A stretch of 64,000 nucleotides of DNA from SYFY01 sp041752315 (GCA_041752315.1 JBGSHJ010000075.1:1-64000), one strand, 5' to 3'; numbered from the stretch's first letter, positions 51,007 through 60,479 are shown. Numbers and translations are program-made. Notes: generated by a model from the letters alone, not told the origin.

Positions 51007-52362
51007 ATGCAAATCGCGTTTCGCACTTCGCTGTCACTGCCGCTTTTCCTTCCACTCGTCCTTCCACTCGTTGTGGCCCTGGCGCTGACCCTCCCAGCCT
51101 GCACAACCAGACCCTCATCCGACCCATCACCCGATTCATCGCGCGTAACAGCCGAGGAGTCGGCCGTAGAGGAACCTCAGGCCGATCTCAACCGGCTGCG
51201 CACGAAGATTCCGCAAGTGCTTGAAGCTGCAAGGAAAGCACCGTACGCCACACCGAACGATAGGCTCTGCAACAAGATCGCCGATGAAGTTGCCGCTCTG
51301 GATGACGCACTGGGCGCCGACCTGGACTCGGCACGATCCGCAGGGACACTTATCGTCGACCAGGGGGCTCATGCTGTGAACACGCCGCCTGCGGAGGCGG
51401 CGGAAAACTTTGCGACCGGCTGGATGCCTCACCGAAGCTGGGCCCATCGACTGACCGATACCGAACGGCGCTCCAGGGTGGTTGCCTCTGCGGTTCGTGC
51501 AGGGCTGGTAAGGCGTGCCTGGCTCAAGGGCCTGGGCGGGATGCAGCACTGTGCATATCCTGCGTCACCCCTGGTCCCGCTCACGGCCGGTGCATGGCGC
51601 TTCACCCACGCACAGCCCGCACCCTGGGATCCCGCCAATCCGCTGGGGCCGGACTTGCGTGGCCAGGTCATCACGATCTCGGACGACAGCTTTCAGGGAC
51701 CGGCTTACCTGCAGTGCGAACGGGCCACATTCAGCCGTCTGACCCTGCCGGCCGAAGGGTTGTTCGAAGGTGGTTTACCGGCACCGGCCGAGACAGCAGC
51801 CAATTCACTGGGTCTGGCGCATTTTCCCGTGGCCACCACCCGCGTGACCTGCGCCAATGCAGGCTTTGACCTGCATCAGGTGGACCCCCTGACCGTGCTC
51901 ATCGGCCTCGACAACCGGGTCTGGACGTTGTCGCAGACCGCCGGTACCGAGTCGGCCAACAGCGGTGACAACCGCGCGGCAGGGCTGGTCCAGTTGCTGC
52001 TGGAGACACATTTCTCTGAAACCATGGGATTTGTGCCAGACACGACCAAGACCAAATGGGGTTATTTCAGTCGCGACCTGAAACAGGCCATCGAAGGCTA
52101 CTTTGCCGTGCAGCGACCCGTCGATGAAGTTCCGCCCATCAATGGCGATCCATTCACCGACAGCCAGGAGTATCCCACGCGATTTGCCGTGACCCGGGTG
52201 ACAGGCGACAGCAGCCGGGCGGGTGTCGAGGTTGTTTTTGCAAATGCGTTCAATACCTATCCACTGGTCTATCTCCTTGTCCGTGAACCCGATGGCTGGA
52301 AGCTCGACAACATCGTCTATTCCGGTGGTTACACGTTCCTAAAGCTGCTTACGATGCCCTGA
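51007..52362 (+). CDS. Lipoprotein of unknown function
   Basis: A 451-residue predicted lipoprotein. The hydrophobic signal (SLPLFLPLVLPLVVALALTLPAC) ends in an LPAC lipobox and is partly made of a 12-bp tandem repeat; a Ser/Pro/Glu linker follows. The C-terminal part (about residues 395-450) has the SNTL/NTF2-like ending WKLDNIVYSGGYTF and may resemble DUF3828. No catalytic motif is recognised. Divergent from the ferredoxin operon with 69 bp between them. Confidence 0.7.
   Translation: MQIAFRTSLSLPLFLPLVLPLVVALALTLPACTTRPSSDPSPDSSRVTAEESAVEEPQADLNRLRTKIPQVLEAARKAPYATPNDRLCNKIADEVAALDDALGADLDSARSAGTLIVDQGAHAVNTPPAEAAENFATGWMPHRSWAHRLTDTERRSRVVASAVRAGLVRRAWLKGLGGMQHCAYPASPLVPLTAGAWRFTHAQPAPWDPANPLGPDLRGQVITISDDSFQGPAYLQCERATFSRLTLPAEGLFEGGLPAPAETAANSLGLAHFPVATTRVTCANAGFDLHQVDPLTVLIGLDNRVWTLSQTAGTESANSGDNRAAGLVQLLLETHFSETMGFVPDTTKTKWGYFSRDLKQAIEGYFAVQRPVDEVPPINGDPFTDSQEYPTRFAVTRVTGDSSRAGVEVVFANAFNTYPLVYLLVREPDGWKLDNIVYSGGYTFLKLLTMP
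51037..51072. repeat. Three 12-bp tandem units in the lipoprotein signal peptide
   Basis: CTGCCGCTTTTC, CTTCCACTCGTC and CTTCCACTCGTT run head to tail, in frame, and encode LPLF-LPLV-LPLV. Confidence 0.8.
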
Positions 52363-52411
52363 AGCAGCCGCGACCATGAGTGTTAGAATCGCCGGCTGAA
52401 CAATTCAGGAG

Positions 52412-53023
52412 ATGGGCGTGATCATTGGTCTGACCGGAGGCATCGCCTCTGGCAAATCCACGGCATCGAAGCTGCTCGGCGAACTGGGTGCTTTTGTGCT
52501 GGACGCAGACAAGCTCGGGCACGCGGTCTACGAGCCGCATCGACAGGCATTTCGGGAAGTTGTCGAGGTGTTTGGTCCGGAAATCGTCGGCCCGGATGGC
52601 AGGATCGACCGCAAGGTGCTGGGGGGGAAGGTTTTTGGCAAACCGGAGGAACTGAAAAAACTGACTGCCATCGTCTGGCCGGAGATCGGCCGCATGGCAC
52701 GCGAGCAGACGGCCGCAGCGCTCGCCGAAGATCCAAAGCGGATCGTTTTCCTCGAGGCTGCAGTGCTTCTGGAGGCCGGCTGGCACAACGGGCTGGACGA
52801 AGTCTGGGTGGTGGTGGTTGATCCGGAAGTTGCCGTGCAGCGCGCCATGGCCCGGGATCGAGTGGACGAAGAATCCATCCGCAAGCGGCTTGCAGCACAG
52901 ACCACGAACGACCAGCGCATCGCCGTGGCCGACGTCGTCATCCGTAATGAAGGCGACCTGGAAACGCTACAGACCAAGGTCACCGAAGCGTGGCAGGCCC
53001 TGCAGCGGAGGCGAACAGCATGA
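52412..53023 (+). CDS. coaE: Dephospho-CoA kinase
   Basis: Last step of coenzyme A synthesis: phosphorylates dephospho-CoA at the 3' ribose. The 203-residue length is normal. The P-loop GGIASGKST is at residues 9-17 and the DADKLGH and RIDRKVLGGKVF segments follow, with QTTNDQR near the C-terminus. It starts a chain of four genes joined by 4-bp ATGA overlaps (coaE, PHP, and two MaoC-type genes), so the chain is translated together. Confidence 0.95.
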   Translation: MGVIIGLTGGIASGKSTASKLLGELGAFVLDADKLGHAVYEPHRQAFREVVEVFGPEIVGPDGRIDRKVLGGKVFGKPEELKKLTAIVWPEIGRMAREQTAAALAEDPKRIVFLEAAVLLEAGWHNGLDEVWVVVVDPEVAVQRAMARDRVDEESIRKRLAAQTTNDQRIAVADVVIRNEGDLETLQTKVTEAWQALQRRRTA

Positions 53024-53658
53024 TCCTCGACCTGCATGCCCACTCCATCAAATCCGACGACGGCCGCGCCAAGGTACAGAACTATTGCCAGTGGATTCGC
53101 ACGCGGAAAATTCCCATCGATGGATTTGTACTGACCGAACATCGTCAGTTCGATTTTGAATCCGATTACAGTGCGCTGGCCGCCGAATTCGGGGTTGTCA
53201 TCCTCAAGGGCAGCGAAGTTGAAACCGAGTACGGGCACGTACTCGTCTTTGGCGTGAATGAATCCTTCACCGAGGCATTCGACATGGCAAGCATCCGCTT
53301 GCCACTCAGGGATGTGATCCAGACTGCGGACCGGGCGGGTGGCATCGCCGTTCCCTGTCATCCTGGACGGCCCCGTGTTGGCATGGCGGCGCACATCGGC
53401 ACGTATGGCATCCCCGAGGGCGTACGGATCGTCGAGACCTTCAATGGCGGCAGCCGTGAAAACGAAGATGCCATCGCGCAGCAGATGGCCCGGGAGCACG
53501 GTTACCGGGGAATCGGCGGCAGTGATGCCCACATCGTCAGCCACATCGGTCGGTGTGCAACACGGTTCAACACGGCAATTCACAACGAACAGGAACTTGT
53601 GGCTGCGCTGAAGAGCGGCGAGTTCGAAGCGATCACCTTCAAGGAACAGGCGGCATGA
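53020..53658 (+). CDS. PHP domain metal-dependent phosphoesterase
   Basis: A 212-residue polymerase-and-histidinol-phosphatase-fold hydrolase. The metal ligands are seen in DLHAHSIKSDDG, LTEHRQFDFE, KGSEVETEYGHV, AVPCHPGRP and GGSDAHIVSHIG. Members cleave phosphoesters such as nucleotides or inositol phosphates; the substrate here is unknown. Overlaps coaE and the next gene by 4 bp each. Confidence 0.87.
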   Translation: MILDLHAHSIKSDDGRAKVQNYCQWIRTRKIPIDGFVLTEHRQFDFESDYSALAAEFGVVILKGSEVETEYGHVLVFGVNESFTEAFDMASIRLPLRDVIQTADRAGGIAVPCHPGRPRVGMAAHIGTYGIPEGVRIVETFNGGSRENEDAIAQQMAREHGYRGIGGSDAHIVSHIGRCATRFNTAIHNEQELVAALKSGEFEAITFKEQAA

Positions 53659-54131
53659 CCAGACAGGACACCGAACACAACATCGAAGAGGCCGACATCC
53701 AGGCTGCCCGGAATCAGTTCATGAACGTGGTTTACGATGAAAAGACCTTTTCCTTCACCGCCGACCAGTTCGCCGAATTTTCCCGTGCCTGCGGCGAAAC
53801 CGCACCACGGTATACGGACCCGACCCATCCCGAATTCCAGGCACCACCCACTTTCCCGACCAGCCTGCATCCCAACAAGCGGATGCCCGATGGGTATCCG
53901 CGGTTCAATGGACTGGGCATGGATGCCGGCAAGGCCGTGGCGCCGATCCGGCCCATCCGCGCTGGCGAGACCATCACCGCCCGCACCCACGTGCATGACA
54001 TCTACTCGAAGAGTGGTCGCTCCGGTCGCATGGTGTTTTCGCTGATCCGCATGGAACTCTTTGATCATCAGGAAACGCTGCTTGCCACCGCCGATACCAG
54101 CATCGTCATCAGGGAGAAACCTGCGTCATGA
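53655..54131 (+). CDS. MaoC-like N-terminal (FAS1-type dehydratase) protein
   Basis: A 158-residue hot-dog-fold protein of the MaoC_dehydrat_N group. FSFTADQFAEFSRACGETAPRYTDP is the signature, as is VAPIRPIRAGETITARTHVHDIYSKSGRSGRMVF. Alone it lacks the full (R)-enoyl-CoA hydratase active site, so it probably forms a heterodimer with the next protein. Confidence 0.83.
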   Translation: MTRQDTEHNIEEADIQAARNQFMNVVYDEKTFSFTADQFAEFSRACGETAPRYTDPTHPEFQAPPTFPTSLHPNKRMPDGYPRFNGLGMDAGKAVAPIRPIRAGETITARTHVHDIYSKSGRSGRMVFSLIRMELFDHQETLLATADTSIVIREKPAS

Positions 54132-54553
54132 CCACCCGCACCATCCGCTGCCTTGCCGATGTCAATTTTGGTGAGGAACTGCCGGTTTTCGATCCGGACA
54201 CCGGTGTCGACAATGTCCGGCGTTTTTGCCAGGCCGCCGGCTGGATGGCACCACGGTTCACCGATCACGCTGCAGCGAAGAAGGAAGGACTGCCCGGTGC
54301 ACTGGTACCCGGCATCATGAGCCAGGGGTTTCTTGCGGCAATGATCCATCGCTGGGCGCCGGACGCGAACATCACCAACATCGATACTGTCTTCAGGGCA
54401 CCGGTCATCGTCGATCAGCAGCATCACATCACGGGCGTGGTGACCGACATCGATGAAGATCTGGGCCAGGTGGAAATCGACCTGACGGTTACCAATGATG
54501 CCGGGGAAACCCGCGTGTTTGGCACTGCCGTCGTCATCATCCCGCGAACATAG
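54128..54553 (+). CDS. MaoC-like dehydratase
   Basis: A 141-residue hot-dog-fold protein. FCQAAGWMAPRFTDHAAAKKEGLPGALVPGIMSQGF includes the hydratase-type loop with catalytic Asp/His positions near TDH and the GxxPGxxxG-like turn. With the preceding gene it would form a two-subunit (R)-hydratase for fatty-acid or sterol side-chain CoA esters. The substrate is inference. Confidence 0.83.
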   Translation: MTTRTIRCLADVNFGEELPVFDPDTGVDNVRRFCQAAGWMAPRFTDHAAAKKEGLPGALVPGIMSQGFLAAMIHRWAPDANITNIDTVFRAPVIVDQQHHITGVVTDIDEDLGQVEIDLTVTNDAGETRVFGTAVVIIPRT

Positions 54554-54587
54554 ACCGCCAGCGGTGGGTAACCACCGCCAGGTGGCG

Positions 54588-55433
54588 TCAACCGGCTACT
54601 GCCCGCCGTTGTGCGTCGAACTGGAGCAACAGTTCGCGGGAGACCTCGTTGGCCGGAAAAAAGGTCTCGACACGCAACTCCGACAGGCTCGAATCGTTGG
54701 GAGAACCAAACATGCTCAGCAACGTGAAGAGTTCGATCTTCAGGCCGCCATATTCCAGCTGCAGCGTCGCGACCGGTGTGCGGACGGCCTGAGCCGCTTC
54801 CCTGCCCCGCTCCCGGTACTCCGGATCCTGCTCGATCATTTTGATCACGTCCTGCACCACCTGGTTGGGTGTATGCAGCTGCTCCGCCTTGAGTTGCGGC
54901 AGGAAAGCAGCGGCAAACGCTGGCCAGTTGGCAATACTCTCCCGCATGCCTCCCGGTTCTATGCACATCCGCATCACGTTCAGAGGTTTGTCAGGGGCAA
55001 CCACCAGAGGCACCGGCAGGAACTTCTGGAACAACATGAGCGCACTGGAATTTGCCTGCAGCATGTTCCAGCCACGGTCAACGATCAGCGCCGGAAACGG
55101 CTGATGACTTTCAATGACGGCCTCGAGTGCCGAGATGGCATAACGCAGTCGGACGCTGTCGAGTGGTTCGGCGGTATACAGCGGCGCAAAGCCCGCAGAC
55201 TGCAGCAGGCCGTTGCGTTCACCCACCGGCACCTCAAGGGCATCGGCGAGGATCACCACCGTCGACCGGCTGGGTTTTGATCGGCCGGACTCCAGAAAGC
55301 TCAGATGCCGCTGTGAAAATCCGGCGTGCTGAGACAGTTCGAACTGTGTCCGGCCGCGACGGATTCGCCAGTGTCTGAGCTTGTCTCCAAAACCTGCTCC
55401 AAGAGCTGCGGAAGTCGGTTCAACATTCATCAT
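54588..55433 (-). CDS. XRE-family regulator with MmyB-like ligand domain
   Basis: About 281 residues. The helix-turn-helix (about residues 14-70) reads RIRRGRTQFELSQHAGFSQRHLSFLESGRSKPSRSTV. The rest has the MmyB/PAS-like ligand-binding wording (VDRGWNMLQANSSALMLFQKFLP to SLSELRVETFFPANE), which often senses fatty acyl compounds. It follows a DUF2834 gene 15 bp away on the same strand. Starts at 55430, 55433 and a TTG at 55439 are possible. Confidence 0.87.
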   Translation of the reverse strand: MMNVEPTSAALGAGFGDKLRHWRIRRGRTQFELSQHAGFSQRHLSFLESGRSKPSRSTVVILADALEVPVGERNGLLQSAGFAPLYTAEPLDSVRLRYAISALEAVIESHQPFPALIVDRGWNMLQANSSALMLFQKFLPVPLVVAPDKPLNVMRMCIEPGGMRESIANWPAFAAAFLPQLKAEQLHTPNQVVQDVIKMIEQDPEYRERGREAAQAVRTPVATLQLEYGGLKIELFTLLSMFGSPNDSSLSELRVETFFPANEVSRELLLQFDAQRRAVAG

Positions 55434-55448
55434 CTGCAAACATCCGTT

Positions 55449-55772
55449 TCAGGTTGCGGCCGACGGCTGCAGCCTGGCGTCCGCCAGCACAGCCTGTCGC
55501 CAGAGATAAAAAGGCAATGCACAGGATAAGCCGATGAGCAGATTGAGCGCGATGTAGATCCAGATCTGGGGCGTGTTCCGAATGAACAGGTAGATCCAGA
55601 AGACCAGGGACGAGATGAGCACATCGGCAGTGAATCCACCGGCAGCTCCGTTGGCAAAACCGGCCGCGACAAAATCGGGGACACTGAACCCGACCGTCGC
55701 AAAGTGATTCGCAAAAAAGACGTAGGGGACCACCGCACCGATGACTGCAAGCACAAGCCAGACATTTTTCAT
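55449..55772 (-). CDS. DUF2834 membrane protein
   Basis: A 107-residue protein with three hydrophobic segments (VWLVLAVIGAVVPYVFF, TADVLISSLVFWIYLFI, IWIYIALNLLIGLSCALPFYLW) and the FANGAAGGFTADVLISSLVFW signature of DUF2834. Function unknown; it is first in a unit with the XRE regulator. Confidence 0.8.
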   Translation of the reverse strand: MKNVWLVLAVIGAVVPYVFFANHFATVGFSVPDFVAAGFANGAAGGFTADVLISSLVFWIYLFIRNTPQIWIYIALNLLIGLSCALPFYLWRQAVLADARLQPSAAT

Positions 55773-55898
55773 GTTCGGTTACCGGATGTTGGACGGTGAC
55801 AGGTTACGCCTGGCCTGAATACCTGCAATTACCCCACAGGTAGTTGTACCGTGAAGTGCGGAATGTAGAGTCGGTATCGAACCAGTCGAGCGAGACCG

Positions 55899-56291
55899 AT
55901 GCCATCTGTCATACCCATAGCGCTTGTCATCGCGGGGATCATCCATCTGCTTCCCGCTGTCGGCGTGTTGAGTGCGGATCGGCTGCACGCCCTGTACGGA
56001 ATCCGTCTGGCGGACGACACGATGGTCCTGCTGGTGCGCCATCGTGCAGTGCTGTTCGGCTTGCTGGGTACCTTTTTTGTCTATGCCGCTTCTGTCCCGG
56101 CTTACCATTCGCTCGCAATCTCTGCCGGCCTGGTGAGCGTACTGTCTTTCCTGATGCTCGCACGGCCGGCGTCAGCACCGGCTGCCGGATGGCCCCGTGC
56201 CATTCGCGTCGTGATTCAGGCGGACATTCTGGCGCTGGTCTGTCTCTTCGCAGCCGCCGCGGCGCACGTTGCTCAGATGCGTGGCTGGTAG
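55899..56291 (+). CDS. Four-helix membrane protein of unknown function
   Basis: A 130-residue integral membrane protein with hydrophobic segments near residues 2-22, 45-66, 68-88 and 100-122. HALYGIRLADDTMVLLVRHRAVLFGLLG is a plausible conserved loop shared by a small family of phosphopantetheine-adenylyltransferase-misnamed membrane proteins. It is convergent with the aldo-keto reductase. Confidence 0.7.
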   Translation: MPSVIPIALVIAGIIHLLPAVGVLSADRLHALYGIRLADDTMVLLVRHRAVLFGLLGTFFVYAASVPAYHSLAISAGLVSVLSFLMLARPASAPAAGWPRAIRVVIQADILALVCLFAAAAAHVAQMRGW

Positions 56292-56313
56292 CCAACAGCC
56301 ACCGGCGGTTCGA

Positions 56314-57297
56314 TCAGTCCCGATCCAGCGAACGCAAACCCGCCTCGTTGTAGCGCGCACCGACAATCTTCTCCGGTGCAAACAAGGCGTCCAACGCGAG
56401 TACCTCGTCTGCATCCAGTGGAATCGACGCGGCGGCCACATTTTCCTCGAGATAACGAACCCGCTTGGTGCCGGGTATCGGCGCGATGTCGCCACCCTTC
56501 GCCAGCAACCAGGCCAGTGCCAGTTGTCCGCGGGTGCAATGTTTGGCTGCTGCGAGTTCAGCCAGTTCATTGACCAGCGCCAGGTTGCGGCTGAGATTTT
56601 CTCCCTGGAAGCGTGGCATGGTCGATCGCATGTCCTTGGGGCCGGTCAGGGACTGCTCCCCGGTAATGGCTCCGGTCAGCACCGCCCTGCCCAACGGGCT
56701 GAATGGCACAAAGCCAATGCCCAGTTCCCGGCAGGTCGGCAGCACCTTGTCTTCGACGTCGCGGGTCCAGAGCGAGTACTCCGACTGCACGGCGGTGATG
56801 CGGTGTACGGCGTGCGCCCGGCGCAGATTGCGCGCAGACACCTCCGACAGGCCAAGATGACGGACCTTGCCAGCCTTGACCAGCTGGGCCATCGCGCCGA
56901 CGGTGTCTTCGATGGGTACATCCGGGTCCACACGATGCAGGTAATAAAGATCGATGACATCGGTCTGCAGGCGAGCAAGACTCTCGTTGCAGCGAGCTTC
57001 AACCTGCTCGGGCCGGCCATTGATGCCACGTGCTCCCTTTTCTCCGACAGCGATGCCGAATTTTGTTGCCAGCACAAACTCCTGGCGACGTGATTTGAGA
57101 ACACGACCCAGCAGGGATTCGTTGTGGCCCATCCCGTACACATTCGCGGTGTCCAGGAAAGTGATGCCAAGGTCCAGTGCGCGATGCAGCGTGCGCTCGG
57201 ATTCTTCGAGGTCGGCTTCCCCGTAGGCTTGTGACATTCCCATGCAACCCAGTCCAAGCACACTTACTTCCAGCGATCCGAGTCTTGCAGTTTTCAT
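56314..57297 (-). CDS. Aldo-keto reductase (YhdN/AKR13-like)
   Basis: A 327-residue TIM-barrel NADPH oxidoreductase. LGLGCMGMSQAYG, FLDTANVYGMGHNE with the catalytic Tyr, VLATKFG (Lys) and DLYYLHRVDP (His) form the usual tetrad, and IPIPGTKRVRYLEEN-like PIPGTKRVRYLEENV binds the cofactor. AKR13-type enzymes reduce aldehydes and dicarbonyls. An inverted repeat 66 bp upstream may regulate it. Confidence 0.9.
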   Translation of the reverse strand: MKTARLGSLEVSVLGLGCMGMSQAYGEADLEESERTLHRALDLGITFLDTANVYGMGHNESLLGRVLKSRRQEFVLATKFGIAVGEKGARGINGRPEQVEARCNESLARLQTDVIDLYYLHRVDPDVPIEDTVGAMAQLVKAGKVRHLGLSEVSARNLRRAHAVHRITAVQSEYSLWTRDVEDKVLPTCRELGIGFVPFSPLGRAVLTGAITGEQSLTGPKDMRSTMPRFQGENLSRNLALVNELAELAAAKHCTRGQLALAWLLAKGGDIAPIPGTKRVRYLEENVAAASIPLDADEVLALDALFAPEKIVGARYNEAGLRSLDRD

Positions 57298-57592
57298 CTG
57301 CCCATCCTTGTCATGATTGCCGGGCAGTCTATATGGGACGCCCCGTCCGCGTACTTCCGAATCGTTACAAGAAGTAACGTTTGACCAGGTGTCAGTGGCG
57401 TATCTCTGGTGCCGAGCCGGTCATCCACAATGACGCTGGACCCGGTATCTGTCCGGAGCATCTGCCCGCCTGGCTGGAACACCGAGGCCATTCCGACTGG
57501 TTGCGTACCAGTTGCCGAGGCAAGGAAGAGCACGATGTCGGGGCTGCCGTTCATCAAACAGAGGTGCCTGGTACGGGTGATCCAACCAGGGA
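57298..57592. other. Spacer with inverted repeat CGTTAC-N5-GTAACG
   Basis: Contains the 6-5-6 palindrome CGTTACAAGAAGTAACG at 57363-57379, upstream of the aldo-keto reductase and so a candidate operator. A 104-codon minus-strand frame (57294-57608) starts inside the hydrolase gene and shows no recognisable domain; it is not called as a gene. Confidence 0.45.
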
Positions 57593-58444
57593 TCACTGAC
57601 ATCGGCACATGCGACCGGAAAAGGATTCAATCAGCGCCACCATGGCCTCTGTAGCGGCGGACGCCCGGTAGCCAAATCCGTGCGGCTCGCCAGGAAAGTG
57701 CGCGTATTCGAGGTAGCCTCCACGCACCTGCCAGGCTTTCAGCAGATCGAAGGTCATGTCCATCGGCACATTGCCGTCTTCACCGGGCATCACGACCAGC
57801 AATGGTGGCAGATGCTGGGCTTCTCCTGCCTGGACCACTCGAGGCACGCTGGCCGAACGCATCGCTGCCTCGTCCAGATAAAAATGTTCGTGCGCTTGTG
57901 ACAGTCGTTCGATACCAGCGCGTATGGCGTATCGATACCGATAGTACGGATCGGAGACCGGCCACAGCGCAATCAGATAGTCCACCCGGGCTTCGACGTC
58001 GTCGTGAAGTGCAGCCACGCCATCCACGACGATGGGCGTACCACGATGGAAAGTGGCGTCCGGCAGGACACCTGCAAACATCGCCAGGTGTCCACCTGAT
58101 GAACTGCCCAGCATGCCGATCCGCGATACATCGGCGCCGATTCGCCCGGCATTGAGACGCAGCCATCGCACTGCAGCGACCACGTCGGCGCTCGCCAGCG
58201 GATGCTGGTACTGCGGCCCCTGCCGGAAATCGACGGCAATCACCAGATACCCGGAGCTCGCGAGCGCCCGTTGATAAAGTGCACCGGCCGTTCGATCAAA
58301 GTGATTCCACGCCCCACCGTGGACACTGATGATCGGTGGTAACGGGAGCTGCAGGTCTGCCCGACGATAGATTCTCAGCAACAGGTCGAGCGATGGGTGA
58401 CACGCCCATACCTCGTCAGTCTCGATGATCTCGTGATCAGTCAT
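57593..58444 (-). CDS. Alpha/beta hydrolase (hormone-sensitive lipase-like)
   Basis: A 283-residue hydrolase with HGGAWNHF (oxyanion hole), the nucleophile elbow GSSSGG near residue 121, an Asp in MPGEDGNVPMD and a catalytic His in FPGEPHGFGY. It resembles esterases and kynurenine-formamidase-like enzymes. Its ATG at 58444 overlaps the DUF3604 gene's stop by 8 bp. Confidence 0.87.
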   Translation of the reverse strand: MTDHEIIETDEVWACHPSLDLLLRIYRRADLQLPLPPIISVHGGAWNHFDRTAGALYQRALASSGYLVIAVDFRQGPQYQHPLASADVVAAVRWLRLNAGRIGADVSRIGMLGSSSGGHLAMFAGVLPDATFHRGTPIVVDGVAALHDDVEARVDYLIALWPVSDPYYRYRYAIRAGIERLSQAHEHFYLDEAAMRSASVPRVVQAGEAQHLPPLLVVMPGEDGNVPMDMTFDLLKAWQVRGGYLEYAHFPGEPHGFGYRASAATEAMVALIESFSGRMCRCQ

Positions 58445-60419
58445 CTGCAGCACCTTCAACCCGTTCGTTGGCAAGCAGTCTGTTGGCAGGCGTATACCAG
58501 ATCGGTGAGGTCCAGGCTCGTTCCTGGATCACTGGTCGATGCGAGGCGTCACAGCAACCCGAAAGACCCCGGCCAATCGTCTCGGGTCGGGAGCAATCCA
58601 CACCTGCCGCCACGCACTGTCGCTGACTCCACCGACACACAGGGTATTCGAGTACACGTGCGTAATAAAAAGCCGACTGATCCGGATCGAACGATTCATC
58701 CCGCCACACCGTGCACAGGCTGGCGGCTCCCTGACCGGACACCTTGCAGGTTGCCGGGTCGACGCTTGCATCACCATCGTCCTTCGCAACGGTCAATACC
58801 TGATTGTGAACACGGTCATCGGCATCGACCCAGCCCTTGACGATCTGCAAGCGTTCCAGCGGCATGCCATTGCCCAGGTCGGGTCCGATGGCATCCCGCT
58901 GAGCACTCAGCATGAATGAGGGTTGTTGGTTCAAGTCGGTTGCGTCGGGCAGATCCCCGCCCATCGGCACACCACCCCGGTAACCGGTCGCGGCGAAGTC
59001 GTCGCTTGCACAGGCGTTGGCCGGATAGTTCCAGCCACCAAAAAACCGGACCACCATTCTCGGACCACTCGTGGCGTAGGCCTCCCGCCGCTGCATGGAG
59101 GCAAACAGCGAATCACGCGAATTTTCTTCGGCCCACAGCACCGCCAACCCGCCGGGGTTGTATTCGAGCCGATCCGGGAGTCCGGCCGGAATCCTGCTGC
59201 GCGCCGGGATGCCCGCCCCGCCATGGCCGAGAAACACGTCTTCTTCAACCGCACCTGCTGCACCGAGGTGAGTATCGCTGCTGCCAATGAAACCGAACTT
59301 GAACGGGTTGATGCCAAGAAGCTCGGCATCTTCCAGCCCTTCACCAAGCACCTGGCGCAAAAAACCATCGTTGGGGCCGGGCGGTGAACTGTCGGTAAAG
59401 CTGCGTACTGGCAACTGCTCAAAGTCGCACGCTTCATCGGTTGCCTGCAGAGGTCCGAAATAACACTCTGAACTGCCCTTGTGCTGCATGATTTCCGCGA
59501 GCCGCTCGTAGCGTTGCCGAATCGCCGCCGAATCGGCGGACATCGGTTCGCCCCTGGCATTCCTCCGTGGAAACATGATGCCTGCGCTCAGATTGGAGTT
59601 GTGTGGAATGACCAGTGCCTCACACCCTTCTTCAACCCGGCAGTGGGCGTCCAGAGCGGCATACAGCTGTTCGGCACTGGGTTCATCGATGAAGGAATAA
59701 GCCCGTGGCGTTACGTTGTCGCTTCGAAACACTACATTGCGATGGATGTTGCCTGATGCGTCTCCAAGGAACCCGCCCGTCCACTCGTACCCGACAAAGG
59801 TTGTAAACACACAGTCGGTTGTTGAATCGTTGTGCACGGCTGCAGCACGCTGCATTTCCTGCCAGCTTCCTGTTGCTGCCTTGAGGCAGACATCGTTGTC
59901 CTTGCCGCAGAATCCGACGCGTTCCGCCTGCATGGCCGACCAGTAGTTGAACCAGTAGTAGGCCAACCGGGGAGTTCGACGATAGAGCGCACATTGCCAG
60001 GAGTTCGTCTGCGGATGGGATGGATCGGTGCAGATGCTCGTTTCGCCAAACAGTTCGGCATGATCGGAGACCATCGCAAAATCGAGCGGTCGTTCGAGCC
60101 GGATGAAGCGGCCCGGTCGGCCGTCCTCGAGCCATGGCTGGACGCCCAGCTCCGCACCTCTGGCAAATCGGTAGGCCTCATCGGGTGTGGTCAACGTCCC
60201 TTGCGTGCTGGCATCGAGAGAATGTCGAGTGTGGACATGCAGATCGCCAAAAAAAGGCTGGCGAAGCGGTTCGGCATTTCTGCAGGTGACCGAGCCCAGG
60301 CTTTCCGCAACGTTGAACAACTTGTCAGCTTCAACCGGGGTATGAGCGGCAACGAGCCACCCTGCCGGCAACCACCACAGTACAGCGATGGATACCAGCA
60401 GGCGGCGGCAAGCCGGCAT
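58437..60419 (-). CDS. DUF3604 domain protein
   Basis: A 660-residue protein with a signal peptide (LLVSIAVLWWLPAGWLVAAHT) followed by the PHP-like DUF3604 domain. FFGDLHVHTRHSLDA (metal-binding), FAMVSDHAELFGE, YEWTGG and GFIGSSDTHLGAAGAVEED are family landmarks, and cysteine pairs in the C-terminal third (CRWSQRQC, CSRPETIGRGLSGCC) suggest disulfides in the periplasm. DUF3604 proteins are thought to be metal-dependent phosphoesterases or related hydrolases, without settled substrate. Translationally coupled to the hydrolase gene. Confidence 0.88.
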   Translation of the reverse strand: MPACRRLLVSIAVLWWLPAGWLVAAHTPVEADKLFNVAESLGSVTCRNAEPLRQPFFGDLHVHTRHSLDASTQGTLTTPDEAYRFARGAELGVQPWLEDGRPGRFIRLERPLDFAMVSDHAELFGETSICTDPSHPQTNSWQCALYRRTPRLAYYWFNYWSAMQAERVGFCGKDNDVCLKAATGSWQEMQRAAAVHNDSTTDCVFTTFVGYEWTGGFLGDASGNIHRNVVFRSDNVTPRAYSFIDEPSAEQLYAALDAHCRVEEGCEALVIPHNSNLSAGIMFPRRNARGEPMSADSAAIRQRYERLAEIMQHKGSSECYFGPLQATDEACDFEQLPVRSFTDSSPPGPNDGFLRQVLGEGLEDAELLGINPFKFGFIGSSDTHLGAAGAVEEDVFLGHGGAGIPARSRIPAGLPDRLEYNPGGLAVLWAEENSRDSLFASMQRREAYATSGPRMVVRFFGGWNYPANACASDDFAATGYRGGVPMGGDLPDATDLNQQPSFMLSAQRDAIGPDLGNGMPLERLQIVKGWVDADDRVHNQVLTVAKDDGDASVDPATCKVSGQGAASLCTVWRDESFDPDQSAFYYARVLEYPVCRWSQRQCVAAGVDCSRPETIGRGLSGCCDASHRPVIQERAWTSPIWYTPANRLLANERVEGAADD

Positions 60420-60479
60420 GCGGTCTATCGTTTGATCAAGAGGCGTGAAAATTTTCGAGCTTCCCGCGTGAGCCGCTGG

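Noticed and set aside
57294..57608. 104-codon minus-strand frame between the hydrolase and aldo-keto reductase
   Set aside because: No domain, no ribosome site, starts inside a real gene and covers an inverted repeat.
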